Source of the DNA: an uncultured Lewinella sp.
GTDB taxonomy: Bacteria > Bacteroidota > Bacteroidia > Chitinophagales > Saprospiraceae
Reading direction: 5' to 3'
Length of the DNA: 64,000 bases
Assembly: GCA_937873655.1 (NCBI GenBank)
Contig: CALMYQ010000092.1
Coordinates: 124,001-188,000, forward strand
The notes under the pieces: model-generated
Seen by the model: only the letters and a program-made list of their open reading frames with translations
Databases searched by the model: none
What the model was told of the DNA's origin: nothing
Shown here: positions 9,555-18,136 of the stretch, piece by piece
Numbering within the stretch: position 1 is the stretch's first letter
How the letters are laid out: each line of letters begins with the position of its first letter
Position numbers and translations under genes: made by a program

Positions 9555-10163
9555 GTGCAAAAGGATCATTCAACGGAACAAAAAATCAAAGATGCAGCTC
9601 GTCTGGTATTTCTCCAGAAAGGGTATGCAGGCGCTCGCATGGAAGAAATTGCAGCCCATGCCGGTATTACCAAGGCCATGCTGCATTATTATTTCCGGAG
9701 TAAAGAAAAACTCTTCGAGGTCATATTCGATGAAGTCTTCCGGTCGGCGATTCCCAGGATCAGCACTGTACTGACCAGCGACCTGGACACGATCGGTAAG
9801 ATTGAGGCTTTTGTAGATGCCTATATCGGCATCCTGATGGAAAACCCGCACGTGCCGATTTTCATTCTCCATGAGTTGAACAGCAACCCGGAGCGTTTTG
9901 TCCAAAAAATCAAGGAAAAACACGGATTCCCGGATATATCGGTCATTTTCGGAGAAATCATGAACAGCATGATGGAAGAGAAAATAAGGGCCTATCATCC
10001 GTTCCATTTGCTCATGAATGTTTTGGGCATGTGTATTTTTCCCTTTGCAGCAAGGCCGATGCTGAAAGCGGTGGGCGGCATGGATGAAGCCGGTTGGGCG
10101 GCTATCATGGCGGACAGAGCTGCCGAGATTAAGCGGTTTATCCGGGCGGCGCTTGTGATTTAA
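9555..10163 (+). CDS. TetR/AcrR-family transcriptional repressor
   Basis: The 202-residue protein has the TetR N-terminal helix-turn-helix (about residues 8-55, including GYAGARMEEIAAHAGITKAMLHYYFRSKEKLF) and a helical ligand-binding C-terminal domain. Such dimers bind palindromes and leave the DNA when a ligand binds. The start is GTG at 9555, chosen because the HTH begins almost immediately after it. The same 16-bp palindrome lies just upstream of this gene and between it and the following efflux operon, so it very probably represses both. The ligand is unknown but is likely a substrate of the exporter. Confidence 0.93.
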   Translation: MQKDHSTEQKIKDAARLVFLQKGYAGARMEEIAAHAGITKAMLHYYFRSKEKLFEVIFDEVFRSAIPRISTVLTSDLDTIGKIEAFVDAYIGILMENPHVPIFILHELNSNPERFVQKIKEKHGFPDISVIFGEIMNSMMEEKIRAYHPFHLLMNVLGMCIFPFAARPMLKAVGGMDEAGWAAIMADRAAEIKRFIRAALVI

Positions 10164-10180
10164 AATTTTTTGCGCATTGA

Positions 10181-10222
10181 TTAACCATTTGGTTAAATAA
10201 ATTAATTCATCTGTTTGGTTAA
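10181..10222. promoter_or_regulatory. Predicted TetR operator, copy 2 plus a half-site
   Basis: The 16-bp palindrome TTAACCATTTGGTTAA at 10181-10196 is identical to that upstream of tetR. A second right arm (TTTGGTTAA, ending at 10222) follows 26 bp downstream with a degenerate left arm. The region lies 17-58 nt before the efflux operon's first start codon. Confidence 0.75.
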
Positions 10223-10238
10223 ATTTAAAGAGGCTGTC

Positions 10239-11504
10239 ATGAAACACCTTTTGATGGTATGTTTAATTTTATTGACCGGATTCCGGTTGTCGGCCCAGGG
10301 CGGGCTCGACCTGGAAACCTGTTATCGTCTGGCGGAGGAACGCCTCCCGGTTCAAAAGCTTTACCCGCTTCAGGAGCAGAATGCCAATCTTGAAATGGAC
10401 AAACTGGCCTTGCAGCGCTTGCCCCAGTTGAGCTGGAATGCGAAAGTGGTCGGGCAATCGCAGGGCGTGGAGGTCCCGTTCACGCCGCCCGGCGCTGATG
10501 GCCCTATCAGGCAACCGCTGATCAACGGGCAGACAACGCTGGAAGCCAGCTATCTCCTTTATGACGGTGGCGTGAACGAAGCCCAGGGGCGGTTGATCCG
10601 CGCGGAGGAAGCTGTCGATCGCCAATCTGTCGCGGTTGAGGCCAACAAACTCAAGCCGAGGATAAACTCGCTGTTCTTTAACATTTTGCTGTTGCAAGCA
10701 CAGGATTCCATCCTTGAGAACAACCAGGGTACGCTTCAGGCACGCCTTGAAGTGCTCAAGGCCGGTGAAAAACAAGGAACCGTTTTGCCGGGCGTTGTAA
10801 CCCAGCTCGAGATCGAAATATTGAAGCTCGAATCCAGACGGGAAGAAACGGCGGGCAAACGCAAAGCCATGGCTGCGCTTTTGGCCGATATGACGGGGTT
10901 GAGCCCCGAACAGACTGCCGTACTGAAGGTGCCTGATATGCAGCCGGCGCCGGATGCAATGCAGGTAAACCGGCCTGAATTGAAATATTTTGATTTGCGC
11001 CGGCAACAAATTGCGGAAAGCAATGCCTTGATCGATGCCGGAAAAAAACCGATGCTCTCTCTGTTTGCACAGGCCGGTGTGGGGTACGCCAACCCCCTGA
11101 ATTTTTTTGATCAATCCCTGAGCCCTTTCGCAATCGGCGGAGTACAGTTTCGCTGGGCTTTCGATTGGGGAAAAAGCAAAAAGGACAAAGAACTGACGGC
11201 TGTAAAAATGCAGACGGTTGAAAATCAGCGGGAGCAATTCCTGTATGAACTGAACCTGCTGGATAACCGGTATGCTGCCGATAAAGCTACCATTGAAAAA
11301 CAGATCGAGCGGGACCGGGAAATTGCTTCCCTGCAAGCCGAATTGCTGAATATTTCGGCGTCGCAGCTGAACCATGGCGTCATTACAGCCAGCGAATACC
11401 TCCAGCAATTCAATGCCGGGGTGGATACCCAGCTCAATGTGCGCCTGCACGAATTGGCCCTGCTGCAACTTCAGGCAGATTATTTCACACAAAAAGGATT
11501 TTAA
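10239..11504 (+). CDS. TolC-like outer-membrane efflux channel
   Basis: The 421-residue product is an outer membrane factor that forms the exit duct of a tripartite pump. It has a signal peptide (MKHLLMVCLILLTGFRLSAQ), an early LDLETCYRLAEERLP segment typical of the family, and long helical coiled-coil stretches in two halves. I chose the ATG at 10239, which has AAAGAGG just upstream; an in-frame TTG at 10215 would lie inside the operator half-site. It is the first gene of a six-gene exporter operon controlled by the adjacent TetR protein. Confidence 0.88.
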   Translation: MKHLLMVCLILLTGFRLSAQGGLDLETCYRLAEERLPVQKLYPLQEQNANLEMDKLALQRLPQLSWNAKVVGQSQGVEVPFTPPGADGPIRQPLINGQTTLEASYLLYDGGVNEAQGRLIRAEEAVDRQSVAVEANKLKPRINSLFFNILLLQAQDSILENNQGTLQARLEVLKAGEKQGTVLPGVVTQLEIEILKLESRREETAGKRKAMAALLADMTGLSPEQTAVLKVPDMQPAPDAMQVNRPELKYFDLRRQQIAESNALIDAGKKPMLSLFAQAGVGYANPLNFFDQSLSPFAIGGVQFRWAFDWGKSKKDKELTAVKMQTVENQREQFLYELNLLDNRYAADKATIEKQIERDREIASLQAELLNISASQLNHGVITASEYLQQFNAGVDTQLNVRLHELALLQLQADYFTQKGF

Positions 11505-11513
11505 AAAATAACC

Positions 11514-12422
11514 ATGAGACCGTTATATTTCCTATTACTTTCCGCGGCTACCCTGACCGCATGCACCCAACAAGAGGAACAGGCCGATGCTTTCGGCAAT
11601 TTTGAAGCGGACCCGGTATCGGTCGGCGCCGAAGCATCCGGCCGGCTCGTCTGGTTTGATGTCCGGGAGGGCCAACACCTGGCCGCAGACCGGCTGATCG
11701 GACTGGTTGATACCAGCTTGCTCTACCTGCAGAAACAACAGGTACTGGCTACGATGCAGGCCCTTGGGAAAAAGACCCAGGATCCTTTGCCGCAGATCGA
11801 AGTGTTGCAGGAGCAGCGCAATTATCAGGTCGGCGAAAGAAAACGCATAGAAGCGCTGCTGGCCGATAAAGCCGCCACACCGAAACAACTGGATGATATC
11901 AATGCCCAGATCGCCGTACTGGATAAACAGATTGATGCCGCCAGAAAACAATCGCAAACAGCCAACCGGGGAATACTCAGCGAAAACGACCCGCTGAGGG
12001 CCCAACTGGCCATCCTGGACGAACAGCTGGATCGCTGTTACATCCGAAACCCGGTTTCCGGAACCGTCCTGACCAAAATCGCGGAAGCAGACGAAATGGT
12101 TGCACCCGGCGGACCTTTGTACCGGATCGCGCCGCTGGACACGCTCATCCTGAGGGCCTATATCAGCGGAAATCAATTGGCATCCGTCAAACTGGGGCAA
12201 AACCTGTACGTTCAGGTCGACGGGACCGACAAATCGTACAACGGCCGCATTACCTGGATCTCGGATCAATCGGAGTTTACTCCGAAAATGGTCCAGACCA
12301 AAGATGAGCGCATCAATCTGGTTTATGCCGTAAAGATTGCCGTGCCCAACGACGGAAGCCTGAAGATCGGCATGCCGGCAGAGGTCTACTTTTCCATGCC
12401 ACCACAACAACAGGAACAATGA
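11514..12422 (+). CDS. HlyD-family membrane fusion lipoprotein
   Basis: This 302-residue periplasmic adaptor would connect the ABC exporter to the TolC-like channel. It starts with a lipoprotein signal (TLTAC, cysteine at about residue 17), followed by a biotinyl-lipoyl-like first half (VSVGAEASGRLVWFDVREGQ), a coiled-coil hairpin (about 65-165) and the second half beginning YIRNPVSGTVLTKIAEADEMV. The layout resembles YbhG and other adaptors of ABC-2 exporters. It begins 9 nt after the channel gene, and its last codons overlap the next start by 4 nt, implying translational coupling. Confidence 0.9.
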   Translation: MRPLYFLLLSAATLTACTQQEEQADAFGNFEADPVSVGAEASGRLVWFDVREGQHLAADRLIGLVDTSLLYLQKQQVLATMQALGKKTQDPLPQIEVLQEQRNYQVGERKRIEALLADKAATPKQLDDINAQIAVLDKQIDAARKQSQTANRGILSENDPLRAQLAILDEQLDRCYIRNPVSGTVLTKIAEADEMVAPGGPLYRIAPLDTLILRAYISGNQLASVKLGQNLYVQVDGTDKSYNGRITWISDQSEFTPKMVQTKDERINLVYAVKIAVPNDGSLKIGMPAEVYFSMPPQQQEQ

Positions 12423-13327
12423 TCGCCATCAAAGCGGAAAATATCGGCAAGCGGTTCGGTGACGTAACAGCCCTGGAGGACATCAACCTTCAGGTAGCGG
12501 AAGGAGAACTGTTCGGGCTGATCGGGCCCGACGGCGCCGGTAAAACCACCTTGTTCAGGATACTGACCACTCTGATCCTGCCGGACTCCGGAACAGCGGA
12601 AGTGAACGGTCTGGATGCCGTGCGCGATTATAAGCAGATCCGCCGTCAGATCGGCTATATGCCGGGCCGGTTCTCCTTATATCAGGATCTCACCGTAGAG
12701 GAAAACCTTCGGTTTTTTGCCACCATTTTCGGTGTAACGGTTGATCAGAATTACGATCTGATCAAAGATATCTATCAACAGATAGAGCCCTTCCGGAAGC
12801 GCAAGGCCGGACAGCTTTCCGGAGGTATGAAACAAAAGCTGGCCCTGAGCTGCGCACTGGTCCACGAACCCAAGGTGTTGTTTCTGGACGAGCCTACCAC
12901 GGGCGTGGATGCGGTTTCCAGAAGGGAGTTCTGGGATATGCTCCAGAAATTGCAGGAAAAAGGAATTCCGATCCTGGTTTCTACACCGTATATGGACGAG
13001 GCAGATCGCTGCAATCGGGTAGCCCTGATCCAGCAGGGGAGAATCCTGACCGTCGACCCGCCCGGAGTGATCACCAAAGGCTTTGACAAGGCGCTTTATG
13101 CTATCCGGGCCCACAGCAATACCTATCAACTGATCCATGATCTCCGGAAATTCGAAGGGATCGATCAGGTGTACCCTTTCGGGGAGTTTCTGCATGCCAC
13201 GGCGAAAACGCCGGTGGATAAACAAGTGCTCAACCAATTCCTGGCCGACCGCGGCCACGAGCAGATTATTATTGAGGAAACTGGAGCAGATATCGAAGAT
13301 TGTTTCATCGGAATGATGGTCAAATGA
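12419..13327 (+). CDS. ABC exporter ATPase subunit 1
   Basis: The 302-residue protein is a complete ABC ATPase: Walker A GPDGAGKTT (about 36-44), signature LSGGMKQK (about 133), Walker B VLFLDEPTTGVD, and a switch region in STPYMDEADRC where the usual histidine is replaced by proline or tyrosine. A C-terminal extension of about 75 residues follows, as in DrrA-type subunits. With the next gene it corresponds to the two halves of E. coli YbhF, here split into two proteins. Overlaps of 4 nt on both sides place it firmly in the operon. Confidence 0.93.
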   Translation: MIAIKAENIGKRFGDVTALEDINLQVAEGELFGLIGPDGAGKTTLFRILTTLILPDSGTAEVNGLDAVRDYKQIRRQIGYMPGRFSLYQDLTVEENLRFFATIFGVTVDQNYDLIKDIYQQIEPFRKRKAGQLSGGMKQKLALSCALVHEPKVLFLDEPTTGVDAVSRREFWDMLQKLQEKGIPILVSTPYMDEADRCNRVALIQQGRILTVDPPGVITKGFDKALYAIRAHSNTYQLIHDLRKFEGIDQVYPFGEFLHATAKTPVDKQVLNQFLADRGHEQIIIEETGADIEDCFIGMMVK

Positions 13328-14058
13328 AAACAGATAGAGTCATCAACGTAAACCGGCTCAGCAAGCATTTCGGCGCTTTCAAAGCGGTGGATCAGATCTC
13401 TTTTGAGGTAAAAGCTGGTGAGATCTTCGGCTTTCTGGGGGCCAACGGCGCCGGTAAGACAACTGCCATGCGCATGCTCACCGGATTGCTGAAGCCTACG
13501 TCCGGAGAAGCCGAAGTCGCAGGATTTGATGTGTTCAGCCAATCCGAACAGATCAAACGACGGATCGGATATATGAGCCAGAAGTTTTCGCTGTATGAAG
13601 ACCTGAGCATCAGTGAGAATATCCGCTTTTTCGGGCATATATACGGGATGAAACCCAAAAGAATAAAACAGCGCCGGGAGCAATTGCTGGAGGAATTGGA
13701 GCTTGCCGGTCAGGCGAATGCTAAAGTGGGTTCCTTACCGTTGGGCTGGAAGCAGAAATTAGCGTTCGCGGTCTCCATGTTGCACGAACCGGCCATTGTT
13801 TTTCTGGATGAACCCACAGGAGGGGTGGATCCGCTGACGCGCCGTCAATTCTGGGAAATGATCTATGCCGCGGCCGCCCGCGGGGTGACCCTGTTTGTGA
13901 CAACACACTATATGGACGAGGCTGAATATTGCAACCGGGTTTCCATTATGGTTGACGGGCATATTTCGGCAATGGGCGCCCCCAATGAACTGAAGGAACA
14001 ATTCAAGGTCGAGACCATGGACGAAGTATTTGTACAACTGGCGAGAGGAAAAAAGTGA
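13324..14058 (+). CDS. ABC exporter ATPase subunit 2
   Basis: The 244-residue ATPase has Walker A GANGAGKTT, Walker B IVFLDEPTGGVD and a normal switch histidine in TTHYMDEAE. Its signature motif is LPLGWKQK instead of LSGGQ-like, a change I recall from the second half of YbhF-type proteins, which suggests a heterodimer with one altered ATP site. I chose the ATG at 13324, which overlaps the previous stop by 4 nt (ATGA); an in-frame upstream start at 13300 would overlap more. It pairs with subunit 1 and the two permeases that follow. Confidence 0.92.
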   Translation: MKTDRVINVNRLSKHFGAFKAVDQISFEVKAGEIFGFLGANGAGKTTAMRMLTGLLKPTSGEAEVAGFDVFSQSEQIKRRIGYMSQKFSLYEDLSISENIRFFGHIYGMKPKRIKQRREQLLEELELAGQANAKVGSLPLGWKQKLAFAVSMLHEPAIVFLDEPTGGVDPLTRRQFWEMIYAAAARGVTLFVTTHYMDEAEYCNRVSIMVDGHISAMGAPNELKEQFKVETMDEVFVQLARGKK

Positions 14059-14062
14059 TATC

Positions 14063-15169
14063 ATGAAAACGTTTATTGCATTTGTCCGGAAAGAAATTCT
14101 GCACATCCTCCGCGACCGGAGGACGCTGCTGATCCTGATCGGGATGCCGATCGTCCAGGTGCTGCTTTTTGGTTTTGCGGTGACCAACGAGTTCAAGGAC
14201 GCCAATATGGCTGTTCTGGACCTGGCCAAGGATGACCTCAGCAAAGAATTAACCGTCAAACTGGCTGCGAGCGGGCATTTTACCAATGTCGGCCAACTCG
14301 ACAGCTATTCAGCCGTTCATGAAGCTTTCAAAACCGGTGAAATCAAATTGGCAGTCGTCATCCCCGGCCGTTTTTCAGCAGATTTCTTCGGACGGGGCGG
14401 GCAGAGCCTCCAGCTGATTGCCGATGGGACAGAGCCCAATACCGCCACTTCCCTGATCAACTATGCCTCAAGCATGATTGCCGCTTTCAGCCGCGAAAAA
14501 TCGGGGATAACATCCGGACAACCGCTGATCGATGTGGAGTCCAGGCTGGTTTATAACCCGGAATTGCGGTCTACGCACCTGTTTGTGCCCGGTGTGATCA
14601 CCCTGGTGTTGATGTTGGTATCGGCTATGATGACCTCCCTGACAATTGCCCGGGAAAAAGAGCTCGGAACGATGGAGTTGTTGCTGGTATCACCCCTGCC
14701 GCCGCCTGTGATCATCCTGGGTAAAGTAACGCCTTATGTCGGGCTTTCATTCATCAACGCGGTTACGATTTTGTTGATGGGCAAGTTCATTTTCAAGGTT
14801 CCCCTGCTGGGCAGTATCGGCTTGCTGGCGGCAGTGTGTTTGTTGTTCATCGGAACGGCGCTGGCGTTGGGCATTTTCATTTCCACCAGAACACAAACAC
14901 AACAGGCGGCCATGCTGAGCTCTCTGATGATCCTTATGATGCCGACCATCCTGTTATCCGGGTTTATTTTTCCGGTGGAAAGCATGCCGCTGCCGTTGCA
15001 GGTGATTTCCAACGCCATACCGGCCAAGTACTTCATTTTGCTGTTGAAAGATATCATGTTGAAGGGAGGCGGAATCGATCTGATCTGGAAGGACGCCTTG
15101 GTCCTCACGGGTATGATGTTGTTTCTGCTGGTCGCCAGCTTTAAAAATTTCAAAATCAGGTTAGGGTAA
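14063..15169 (+). CDS. ABC-2 type permease 1 (YbhS/YbhR-like)
   Basis: The 368-residue membrane protein has an N-terminal transmembrane segment (about 22-40), a large extracytoplasmic loop of about 130 residues, then five hydrophobic segments in the C-terminal half. The pattern TIAREKELGTMELLLVSPLPP before the second segment is the conserved gate-helix motif of ABC2 permeases. The ATG at 14063, 4 nt after the preceding stop, was chosen over an upstream in-frame codon inside that gene. It forms the transmembrane channel with the next gene. Confidence 0.9.
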   Translation: MKTFIAFVRKEILHILRDRRTLLILIGMPIVQVLLFGFAVTNEFKDANMAVLDLAKDDLSKELTVKLAASGHFTNVGQLDSYSAVHEAFKTGEIKLAVVIPGRFSADFFGRGGQSLQLIADGTEPNTATSLINYASSMIAAFSREKSGITSGQPLIDVESRLVYNPELRSTHLFVPGVITLVLMLVSAMMTSLTIAREKELGTMELLLVSPLPPPVIILGKVTPYVGLSFINAVTILLMGKFIFKVPLLGSIGLLAAVCLLFIGTALALGIFISTRTQTQQAAMLSSLMILMMPTILLSGFIFPVESMPLPLQVISNAIPAKYFILLLKDIMLKGGGIDLIWKDALVLTGMMLFLLVASFKNFKIRLG

Positions 15170-15195
15170 AATACCCTGACATTCAATCCGGACGC

Positions 15196-16416
15196 ATGAA
15201 TAATATACGCATATTGGTTTGGAAGGAGCTGCTGCAGGTTTTTCGCAATAAGGCGATGCTGCCCCTCCTGACTGTGATCCCGATCGTGCAATTGATCCTG
15301 TTGTCCTTTGCGGCCAGCAACGAGGTCAAGAACATCAACCTGGCGGTATATGACGCCGATCAATCGGGCTATTCGCACAGGTTGATGAATAAATTCACAG
15401 CTTCAGGATATTTCGTATTGAAAGGCTATCCCGAAAGCAATGAACAGGCCGCCCAACTGCTGGACCGGGACGAAGCCGATCTCGTGCTTTGTTTTCCAAA
15501 AGGATTCGAGAACGATATTTTAAAAGACCGTCACGCCAAAGTGCAGATCCTGGCCAATGCCATCAACGGCACCAAGGGCGGGCTGGCCAACGGCTATGCC
15601 AACGCTATAATTGCTGGGTTCGGCAAGGAAATCCAGGGCGAACTGAGCGCGGAGTGGGCGTTGGCCCGCCGAACGAATGCAGAAAATCCATCCGCCGGCC
15701 GGAACAATAACGGCAAAAGCGGGACGACAGATCTTTCTGCAGATAAGGCCGTAGCAATGATCCCGCCTGTACCGGCTTCGATAAGGGTGCTGCCGCAGGT
15801 TTGGTACAACCCCACCCTGGATTATAAGGCGTTTATGGTACCGGGTATTTTAGGCGTACTGGTTACGATCCTGACGCTCATCCTGAGTGCAATGAATGTC
15901 GTCCGGGAACGGGAGATCGGCACGATCGAGCAGTTGAATGTCTCTCCGATCAAAAAATACCAGTTCATATTGGGCAAACTGCTGCCGTTCCTGTTCATCG
16001 GCTGGATGGATCTCGCGCTCGGGCTTGCGGTTGGCAAACTCCTTTTCCATATTCCGCTGGAGGGGAGCCTGGTGTTGATCTTTGCGTTTTGCACCGTCAA
16101 CCTGATCGTTGTGCTGGGAATAGGTTTGCTGATTTCCACACTGGTAGAAACCCAGCAGCAAGCCATGTTCGTGGCCTGGTTCTTCATGATGATCTTTATC
16201 CTGATGAGCGGGTTGTTTACCCCCATCGAAAGTATGCCGGGCTGGGCCCAGAAACTGACCATACCCAACCCCATCGCGCATTTTGTTGCCGTTATGCGGC
16301 AGGTGATGCTGAAAGGCAGCGGATGGCGCGATGTTGCCTGGCATTTTGAGGTCATGGGGGCGCTCGCGGTGGTCTTCGGCACGATGGCCGTGCTGGCTTA
16401 CCGGAAACGGGGGTGA
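15196..16416 (+). CDS. ABC-2 type permease 2 (YbhS/YbhR-like)
   Basis: This 406-residue protein has the same plan as the previous permease: first membrane segment at about 20-40, a long outer loop, the motif VVREREIGTIEQLNVSPIKKYQ and five further hydrophobic segments. The two are paralogues and probably form the heterodimeric membrane domain. The loop contains a polar insertion (about residues 160-190) absent from permease 1. It is the last gene of the efflux operon; nadB follows 71 nt later without a clear terminator. Confidence 0.9.
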   Translation: MNNIRILVWKELLQVFRNKAMLPLLTVIPIVQLILLSFAASNEVKNINLAVYDADQSGYSHRLMNKFTASGYFVLKGYPESNEQAAQLLDRDEADLVLCFPKGFENDILKDRHAKVQILANAINGTKGGLANGYANAIIAGFGKEIQGELSAEWALARRTNAENPSAGRNNNGKSGTTDLSADKAVAMIPPVPASIRVLPQVWYNPTLDYKAFMVPGILGVLVTILTLILSAMNVVREREIGTIEQLNVSPIKKYQFILGKLLPFLFIGWMDLALGLAVGKLLFHIPLEGSLVLIFAFCTVNLIVVLGIGLLISTLVETQQQAMFVAWFFMMIFILMSGLFTPIESMPGWAQKLTIPNPIAHFVAVMRQVMLKGSGWRDVAWHFEVMGALAVVFGTMAVLAYRKRG

Positions 16417-16487
16417 TGAGGCCAGGGGTGCCTTCCACATCTCCGAAAGAACTCCTATCTTGCCCGTTCAATCATTTGTGAGGGAAT

Positions 16488-18089
16488 ATGATCAAAACCG
16501 ATGTTCTCATCATAGGCGCCGGCATTGGTGGCCTGAGTACGGCCATCCGGATTGCAGAAGAGCGGCCCGACCTTCAGATTACGGTCCTGACCAAGACCAA
16601 CAGGGGAGAAAGCAATACCCGATACGCTCAGGGCGGGGTGGCCGCCGTCTGGGATTTCGGCATCGACTCATTTAACAAACACATCGAAGACACCCTGGAC
16701 GCAGGCGACGGCCTGTGCAACCTGGAAGCGGTGGAGGTCGTCGTGAAGGAGGGCCCGGACCGGGTACGGGAATTGATCGATTGGGGGGCGCGATTTGATA
16801 AAAACAAAAGCGAAGGATATGACCTTGGACGCGAAGGAGGCCATTCGGAAAATCGCATCCTGCATTTCAAGGACCTGACCGGATGGGAAATTCAGCGGAC
16901 GCTGAACGAAAAATCCAGAACCTTCTCCAACCTGACGGTTTATGAGCACTATTTTGCCGTAGACATCATTACCCAGCACCACCTCGGGTATATGGTGAAC
17001 CGGTTGACGCCGGATATCGAATGTTATGGCGCTTACGCCCTCAACAAGGATACCAAGGAGATCGAAACCATCCTTGCCAGGGTTACGGTTGTTGCCGCAG
17101 GGGGCGCCGGGCAAGTGTACAGGAATACGACAAACCCGGTTATCGCAACCGGCGACGGGATCGCCATGATCTATCGCGCAAAAGGCCACCTGGAGAACAT
17201 GGAATTCGTCCAGTTTCACCCCACGGCGTTGTACAACCCGGCCGGCGATAACCCGGATTTTCTGGTTTCCGAGGCGGTCAGAGGGTTCGGAGCGATCCTG
17301 AAAACCCGGGACGGCGAAGAGTTCATGCATAAATACGACGAGCGGAAATCACTTGCACCAAGGGATATCGTTGCCCGGGCGATCGACAATGAGATGAAGA
17401 TCAGCGGCGACGAGTGCATGTTCCTGGATTGCAGACACCTGGATAAAGACGCTTTTGTGGCGCATTTCCCCACTATTTACGACAAATGCGTGAGCCTGGG
17501 TATTGACCCGATGAAAAGCATGATCCCCGTGGTGCCGGCCTGTCATTATATGTGCGGCGGGATCAAGGTGGACCTGATCGGCCACAGCTCCATTCACCGG
17601 CTTTATGCCTGCGGCGAAAGCACCAGTACGGGTTTGCACGGAGCCAACCGGCTGGCGTCCAATTCGCTGCTGGAAGCGCTGGTTTTCGGCAACCGGATAG
17701 CAACCGACATTGTCAGGGAGATCAACGGGTATGGTTTTGAGGATAAGATACCGGCCTGGAACGCAAGCGGCACCACCGACCCCAAGGAAATGGTATTGAT
17801 CACGCAAAGCATCAAGGAACTTAAAGAGATCATGAGCAGTTATGTGGGTATAGTCCGTTCGAATGTGCGGCTCAAGCGGGCCGAAGACCGTTTGGGCCTG
17901 TTGTACCGCGAAACCGAAGCCCTGTACAACGCGACTACGCTTTCCCCTCAGTTGTGCGAATTGCGCAATCTGATCACCATCGGATACCTGGTCACAAGGG
18001 CCGCATCCATGAGACGGGAAAGCCGGGGGCTTCATTTTACAACGGATTATCCTGATAAGCTGCCTTTTATCCAGGAGTCAATACTTTAA
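16488..18089 (+). CDS. nadB: L-aspartate oxidase
   Basis: NadB oxidises L-aspartate to iminoaspartate with FAD, the first step of de novo NAD synthesis; quinolinate synthase NadA would use the product but is not in this window. The 533-residue protein begins with the FAD-binding IIGAGIGGLSTAIRIAEE and contains NTRYAQGGVAAV and the active-site stretch HGANRLASNSLLEALVFG (around residues 383-400), all typical of the succinate dehydrogenase/L-aspartate oxidase family. Lack of the longer flavoprotein C-terminus and of frdB-like neighbours favours NadB over SdhA or FrdA. Confidence 0.95.
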   Translation: MIKTDVLIIGAGIGGLSTAIRIAEERPDLQITVLTKTNRGESNTRYAQGGVAAVWDFGIDSFNKHIEDTLDAGDGLCNLEAVEVVVKEGPDRVRELIDWGARFDKNKSEGYDLGREGGHSENRILHFKDLTGWEIQRTLNEKSRTFSNLTVYEHYFAVDIITQHHLGYMVNRLTPDIECYGAYALNKDTKEIETILARVTVVAAGGAGQVYRNTTNPVIATGDGIAMIYRAKGHLENMEFVQFHPTALYNPAGDNPDFLVSEAVRGFGAILKTRDGEEFMHKYDERKSLAPRDIVARAIDNEMKISGDECMFLDCRHLDKDAFVAHFPTIYDKCVSLGIDPMKSMIPVVPACHYMCGGIKVDLIGHSSIHRLYACGESTSTGLHGANRLASNSLLEALVFGNRIATDIVREINGYGFEDKIPAWNASGTTDPKEMVLITQSIKELKEIMSSYVGIVRSNVRLKRAEDRLGLLYRETEALYNATTLSPQLCELRNLITIGYLVTRAASMRRESRGLHFTTDYPDKLPFIQESIL

Positions 18090-18094
18090 TTTTT

Positions 18095-18124
18095 TTGAAT
18101 AGCCCGCGAACCTGATTATTTTTG
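18095..18124 (+). promoter_or_regulatory. cysS promoter (Bacteroidota type)
   Basis: TTG at 18095-18097 and TATTTTTG at 18117-18124 are separated by 19 bp, an exact match to the TTG / TAnnTTTG consensus. The -7 box lies 12 nt before the cysS start, giving a very short leader. Confidence 0.6.
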
Positions 18125-18136
18125 CCGGGCTAAATA

